From an uncultured Oscillospiraceae bacterium (GTDB taxonomy: Bacteria; Bacillota; Clostridia; Oscillospirales; Oscillospiraceae), in the NCBI GenBank assembly GCA_905234575.1, contig CAJOIG010000061.1, positions 1-15,713 of the forward strand: a DNA stretch of 15,713 bases. The letters run 5' to 3'. The notes under the pieces are model-generated. The model ran no database searches and was not told the origin of the DNA. It saw only the letters and a program-made list of their open reading frames with translations. Positions within the stretch are counted from its first letter, which is position 1; each line of letters opens with the position of its first letter. Positions 14,721 to 15,713 of the stretch are shown here, one piece after another. The position numbers and the translations under genes are program-made.

Positions 14721-15713
14721 CAGAAGGTCGCCATAGGACGGGTACGGCCAGTAGTCCGATCCCGTCAGCGTCTCCATCTCGTCGGCATAGACGCGCAGCT
14801 CGTTCATTCTGGCAAGCATCCGGTCCCGGCAAAAGACGGAAAGCGCCTCGCGCGAGGCAATGCCGGCGCTCTCCGCCACGGCGGAGTCCAGCTCGCCAAC
14901 GGAACGATAGACCATGCCCATGAGCTCGGACAGACGCTTCACCGTCGCCGTCTCATAGGAGACATCCGCGCCGAGGGCGGTTTTCGCCGCGGCGTCGGCA
15001 GCCAGCTCGCCTGAGAAGGCGCTGACGGCGGGAAGCACGTCACGACGGATCATATCGGACAGGGTCAGCGCCTCGATCTTTATGGTCTTGGCGTAGCTCT
15101 CCTGGTGGATCTCGTACCGGGAGCGGACCTCCGTCGCGGTGAACACCTTGTGGCGCTCGAACAGAGAGATGTTCTTCTCGCTGATGTAGTACGGCAGGGC
15201 ATCCGGCGCGGTGCGAAGATTCAGAAGCCCGCGGCGTTCCGCCTCCGCCACCCAGGCGTCGTCGTAGCCATTGCCGTTGAATACGACCCGCTGGTTCTCC
15301 ACGACGGTCTCGTGGATGAGCTCATGCAGCGCGGACTCGAAATCCTCCGCGGCCTCCAGGCGGTCGGCAAACTGCCGAAGGGACTCGGCCACGATGGTGT
15401 TCAGCGCGACGTTCGGGCCAGAGATGGACTGGGATGCGCCGGGCATGCGGAACTCGAATTTGTTGCCGGTGAAGGCAAAGGGCGAGGTGCGGTTGCGGTC
15501 CGTAGAATCCTTAGGGAAGCGGGGCAGTACGCTCACGCCCACCTTGAAGGGGACCTTCTCCCCGCTGACGTGCTCCTTCTCGTTCGCGATGGCGTCGAGC
15601 ACGGCGGCGAGCTCGTCGCCGACGTACACCGACACGATGGCGGGCGGAGCCTCGTTCGCGCCGAGGCGATGGTCATTGCCGGCGCGGGCGACCGTCACGC
15701 GCAGGAGGTCCTG
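14706..15713 (-). CDS. glnN: Type III glutamine synthetase, C-terminal part (5' end outside window)
   Basis: The open frame continues off the right edge; 335 codons of about 700 are visible. The first visible residues QDLLRVTVARAGNDHRLGAN belong to the catalytic core. Further motifs are EAPPAIVSVYVG and NRTSPFAFTGNKFEFR (74-89 of the visible part), the ATP/glutamate-site region, followed by a long helical C-terminal extension ending SYGDLLFSV. This is the GSIII/GlnN form, a large dodecameric enzyme found in Bacteroidetes, cyanobacteria and many Clostridia. It makes glutamine from glutamate, ammonia and ATP. Its stop lies 39 nt before asnA with no terminator between, so a glnN-asnA operon for ammonia assimilation is likely. 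Start and promoter are outside the window. Confidence 0.95.
   Translation of the reverse strand, partial: QDLLRVTVARAGNDHRLGANEAPPAIVSVYVGDELAAVLDAIANEKEHVSGEKVPFKVGVSVLPRFPKDSTDRNRTSPFAFTGNKFEFRMPGASQSISGPNVALNTIVAESLRQFADRLEAAEDFESALHELIHETVVENQRVVFNGNGYDDAWVAEAERRGLLNLRTAPDALPYYISEKNISLFERHKVFTATEVRSRYEIHQESYAKTIKIEALTLSDMIRRDVLPAVSAFSGELAADAAAKTALGADVSYETATVKRLSELMGMVYRSVGELDSAVAESAGIASREALSVFCRDRMLARMNELRVYADEMETLTGSDYWPYPSYGDLLFSVR

Noticed and set aside
13737..15014. A 425-codon plus-strand frame opposite asnA and glnN
   Set aside because: A shadow of two conserved minus-strand genes; no domain and no ribosome site of note.

Overview
The window looks like a chromosomal segment from a GC-rich member of the Bacillota, most likely class Clostridia. 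The evidence is the gene content: a gdpP-rplI-dnaB block, a tilS-hpt-ftsH block, RqcP, a YerC/TrpR-like regulator, a type III glutamine synthetase, strong Shine-Dalgarno sites and tRNA genes with encoded CCA ends. Genus and species cannot be fixed from this sequence alone. I see no phage, transposon, CRISPR array or toxin-antitoxin locus.

Region 1 (1-8402, minus strand) is one tight run of eight genes read right to left: gdpP, rplI, dnaB, tilS, hpt, ftsH, a nitroreductase-family gene and rqcP (cut by the left edge). All gaps are 25 nt or less and dnaB and tilS overlap, so the run probably forms one operon from the promoter at 8374-8402. It joins c-di-AMP breakdown, a ribosomal protein, the replicative helicase, tRNA-Ile lysidine formation, purine salvage, membrane proteolysis and ribosome rescue.

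Region 2 (8448-9023, minus strand) is a tRNA operon. It has a perfect-consensus promoter (TTGACA, 17 bp, TATAAT), then Val(UAC), Asp(GUC), Gly(GCC), a broken Phe(GAA), Cys(GCA) and a second identical Gly(GCC), then a strong intrinsic terminator. The Phe gene lacks 13 nt that include the 3' strand of the D stem and the 5' strand of the anticodon stem. It is the clearest anomaly in the window.

Region 3 (9056-10968) has yerC (minus) divergent from a plus-strand nfeD-SPFH membrane pair that ends at a hairpin terminator.

Region 4 (10982-13645) has a membrane-anchored protein with a disordered N-terminal region and an InlB-type repeat outside (minus), divergent from a FabG-like SDR gene (plus). 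The SDR gene converges on cdsA (minus) with no base between the two stop codons. cdsA has its own promoter just past the asnA terminator.

Region 5 (13601-15713, minus strand) is a nitrogen-assimilation pair: the C-terminal half of a type III glutamine synthetase (cut by the right edge), then ammonia-dependent asparagine synthetase asnA. I found no convincing new multi-gene system. The items most worth checking are the deleted tRNA-Phe, the palindromic gdpP and tRNA promoters, the Asn in the GdpP glycine motif, and the surface-type protein.
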